The notes beneath the pieces are model-generated. The model was given only the letters and a program-made list of their open reading frames with translations, was not told the origin of the DNA and made no database searches. This document shows positions 62,647 through 64,000 of a DNA stretch of 64,000 nucleotides, piece after piece; position 1 is the first letter of the stretch, and the number at the start of each line of letters is the position of its first letter. The translations under genes were made by a program, and so were the position numbers. Origin of the DNA: Aliiroseovarius sp. S1123 (GTDB lineage: Bacteria; Pseudomonadota; Alphaproteobacteria; Rhodobacterales; Rhodobacteraceae); assembly GCF_023015885.1 (NCBI RefSeq), contig NZ_JALKBE010000001.1, positions 1 to 64,000 on the forward strand, written 5' to 3'.

Positions 62647-63055
62647 GGTGTTCTCCTTGTCTAAGTTGCAGACAGAATGACGTGCAGGCGACGCTGACTT
62701 AAGGGGAAAGCTGGGCGTTTCGTACCCACGCGGCGTTTTGGCTGGATCGAAATCGGAACAAGATGATTGTTCCAGACACAGTCTGCTGCCACCGGGATGA
62801 GTGTCTCAATCCCGTTCTCGCGATGCACCAACCCGCCGTTGCAGCGCTCATCAACTCCACCAAGAAAGCTGTTTTGCGCATCGATTCCGCCCCTGCTTCA
62901 AGGGCGTTCTTGGGTGGGATTGCAGCGTGGCAAAGATGGGTGGCAACAATACTCGGACACAGCCCGCGACATCTGCGCCATGCGCACCTTCGGCAGGGAT
63001 TTTGCGATTTTCTAGAAATGGGTTACGCTCGTCCCAGTTTGCGAGGCAATTTTTT
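62647..63055. other. 409-bp gene-free region with a perfect inverted repeat
   Basis: No credible gene was seen; short frames here lack family features and ribosome binding sites. GGAACAA-GATGA-TTGTTCC (62755-62773) is a perfect 7-5-7 inverted repeat, a possible operator. The region should contain the promoter of the DUF937-like gene (minus) and that of the SxtJ-like cassette (plus). An ATTTTTT tract lies just before the SxtJ-like ATG, where no clear Shine-Dalgarno is seen. Confidence 0.5.
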
Positions 63056-63460
63056 ATGTCTGAACATATTTCGAAAACTGACGTGACCATGGGGTCCGAT
63101 AGAAGCTTTGGCTTGGTCTTTGGCAGCGTTGCTGCGCTGATCACCTTGTATCTGTTGATCCGCGGCGGGGCGTATTGGTCAATCACGGCCGCGCTGGCGG
63201 CGGGCTTCTGTGTGCTGGCGCTTGTCCGTCCGGGGTTTCTGAATCCACTGAACAAGCTGTGGTTCAAATTCGGCCTGCTGTTGCACGGGGTCATCTCGCC
63301 CGTAGTGATGTTTTTGGTCTTCGTGATCGCCTTCGTGCCAATCGCGCTAATCTTCCGGGCGAAGGGCAACGATCCTTTGGACCGAAAGCTTGATCCCGAT
63401 GCACAGTCATATTGGAGGCCGCGGGAGGTCAAACCGGAAAGTATGTCCCGGCAATTTTAG
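63056..63460 (+). CDS. SxtJ-family membrane protein
   Basis: A 134-residue protein with a short N-terminal tail and three or four hydrophobic helices (about 17-35, 42-58, 68-84, 85-102). The cytoplasmic tail contains AKGNDPLDRKLDPDAQSYW, matching the SxtJ pattern (membrane protein of the saxitoxin cluster, unknown function). The ATG at 63056 is preferred; an in-frame extension to 62801 shows no similarity. It is followed by DUF5989 and carbamoyltransferase genes, the usual companions of this family. Confidence 0.8.
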   Translation: MSEHISKTDVTMGSDRSFGLVFGSVAALITLYLLIRGGAYWSITAALAAGFCVLALVRPGFLNPLNKLWFKFGLLLHGVISPVVMFLVFVIAFVPIALIFRAKGNDPLDRKLDPDAQSYWRPREVKPESMSRQF

Positions 63461-63489
63461 TAACGATTTCTTAATGGGTGGAGTAAAAC

Positions 63490-63639
63490 ATGTCATTTCT
63501 TGGAGAGCTTTGGTCCTTCCTGCGGGTCAGAAAGAAGTTCTGGCTGGCACCTGTCTTTTTGATCCTCGTGATTTTCGGGGGATTGATTGTCCTCAGCCAA
63601 GGGTCGGCTATTGCACCATTTCTGTATCCACTGTTCTAA
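63490..63639 (+). CDS. DUF5989 family (SxtK-like) small membrane protein
   Basis: A 49-residue protein starting MSFLGELWSFLRVRKKFWLA with one transmembrane helix (about 19-39) and ending SAIAPFLYPLF, typical of DUF5989/SxtK proteins. The function is unknown. GGTGGAG lies 8 to 10 bp before the ATG. It lies 29 bp after the SxtJ-like gene and 6 bp before the carbamoyltransferase start. Confidence 0.85.
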   Translation: MSFLGELWSFLRVRKKFWLAPVFLILVIFGGLIVLSQGSAIAPFLYPLF

Positions 63640-63645
63640 TGTGAT

Positions 63646-64000
63646 ATGACCTATATTCTTGGTATCTCGGGGCTATATCACGACAGTGCAGCGGCCCTGA
63701 TCCGTGACGGCGACATCCTGGCAGCGGCGCAGGAAGAACGATTTACGCGGCAAAAACATGACGCGCGCTTCCCCGAGCGCGCGATCCGCTATGTTCTGGA
63801 CGAGGCAGGCATAACCCTGTCCGACGTTGATCACGTGGCCTTCTATGACAAGCCGTTTCTAAAGTTTGAACGACTGCTTGAAACCTATGTGGCGACCGCG
63901 CCGCGGGGCTTTTCTTCGTTCCGGGTGGCGATGCCGATCTGGCTGAAGGAAAAGCTGTTTCTGCGCCGGTTTCTGGTGAAAGAGCTGCAGAAGATGTCGC
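63646..64000 (+). CDS. Carbamoyltransferase (NodU/CmcH/SxtI family), N-terminal part (partial)
   Basis: The first 118 codons of a YrdC/HypF-Kae1-like carbamoyltransferase, running off the right edge. It starts YILGISGLYHDSAAALIRDG, with the conserved G-S-HD-AA pattern, followed by AAAQEERFTRQKHDARFP and AIRYVLDEAGI, all typical. Family members have about 570 to 620 residues and transfer carbamoyl from carbamoyl phosphate to hydroxyls of natural products or sugars. With the SxtJ- and SxtK-like genes it forms a cassette known from saxitoxin clusters and from other bacteria. The acceptor is unknown. Confidence 0.9.
   Translation, partial: MTYILGISGLYHDSAAALIRDGDILAAAQEERFTRQKHDARFPERAIRYVLDEAGITLSDVDHVAFYDKPFLKFERLLETYVATAPRGFSSFRVAMPIWLKEKLFLRRFLVKELQKMS

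Noticed and set aside
62699-62881. Minus-strand frame of 60 codons upstream of the DUF937-like gene.
   Set aside because: No ribosome binding site and no similarity recognised; treated as non-coding.

Overview
The window is high-G+C DNA with short intergenic gaps and many 1 to 14 bp gene overlaps. It fits the chromosome of an alphaproteobacterium of the Rhodobacterales (Roseobacter group). Supporting points are the hisS-hisZ-hisG order with a short HisG, the glnD-murJ-trpS neighbourhood, the lpoA-like/rsmI/yraN/gshB block, the xdhABC plus BMP-type transporter operon, and a dispersed intergenic element built around CCCCGGGATATTT and GCAAGAAAATG. No rRNA, tRNA or CRISPR array was found. All assignments come from reading the sequence and recalled family features; no database search was run.

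Layout: 1-141 is the end of an IS3-type insertion sequence that has removed the 5' part of an oligopeptide-binding protein gene (remnant to 743). The oppBCDF genes downstream are intact (929-4776). Positions 4805-7990 hold a copper module (copZ, copA, cueR) with a clear MerR-type promoter. A protein acetylation pair follows: an acyl-CoA synthetase/GNAT fusion and an HDAC-family deacetylase (8081-11710). On the minus strand come a DauA-like flavoprotein with an aldo/keto reductase (11792-13793), an EF-hand protein (13894-14412), and an eight-gene purine operon (24549 down to 14538): xdhA, xdhB, xdhC, a nucleoside-type ABC transporter, and a voltage-gated-type K+ channel placed between the last permease and the binding protein.

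Positions 24747-51304 are mostly housekeeping: dnaE, slyX, hisS/hisZ/hisG, trpS, murJ, glnD, lpoA-like, rsmI, yraN, gshB, comM, cobU and a CobC-like phosphatase, coaBC and dut. Between them sit unusual proteins: a double-CDGSH/Fer4 fusion, a rhomboid homologue lacking all catalytic residues, a GST fused to a YHS/TRASH-like Cys domain, and a MoeB/ThiF enzyme with a membrane-spanning N-terminus. The stretch 51305-52965 (unknown membrane protein, solo ParB-like domain) looks more accessory.

The right part holds an M3 oligopeptidase, a CDF metal exporter, an SH3 protein, a GhrB-like dehydrogenase followed by a membrane protein and a lipoprotein with a HExxH motif, a demethylating FAD/GcvT oxidase beside a GFA-family protein, and a DUF937-like protein. 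The right edge starts a cassette of SxtJ-like, DUF5989 (SxtK-like) and carbamoyltransferase (SxtI-like) genes, the last running off the window. The most promising leads are this cassette, the K+ channel inside the purine operon, the acetylase/deacetylase pair, the catalytically dead rhomboid, and the five-copy intergenic 3'-end element.
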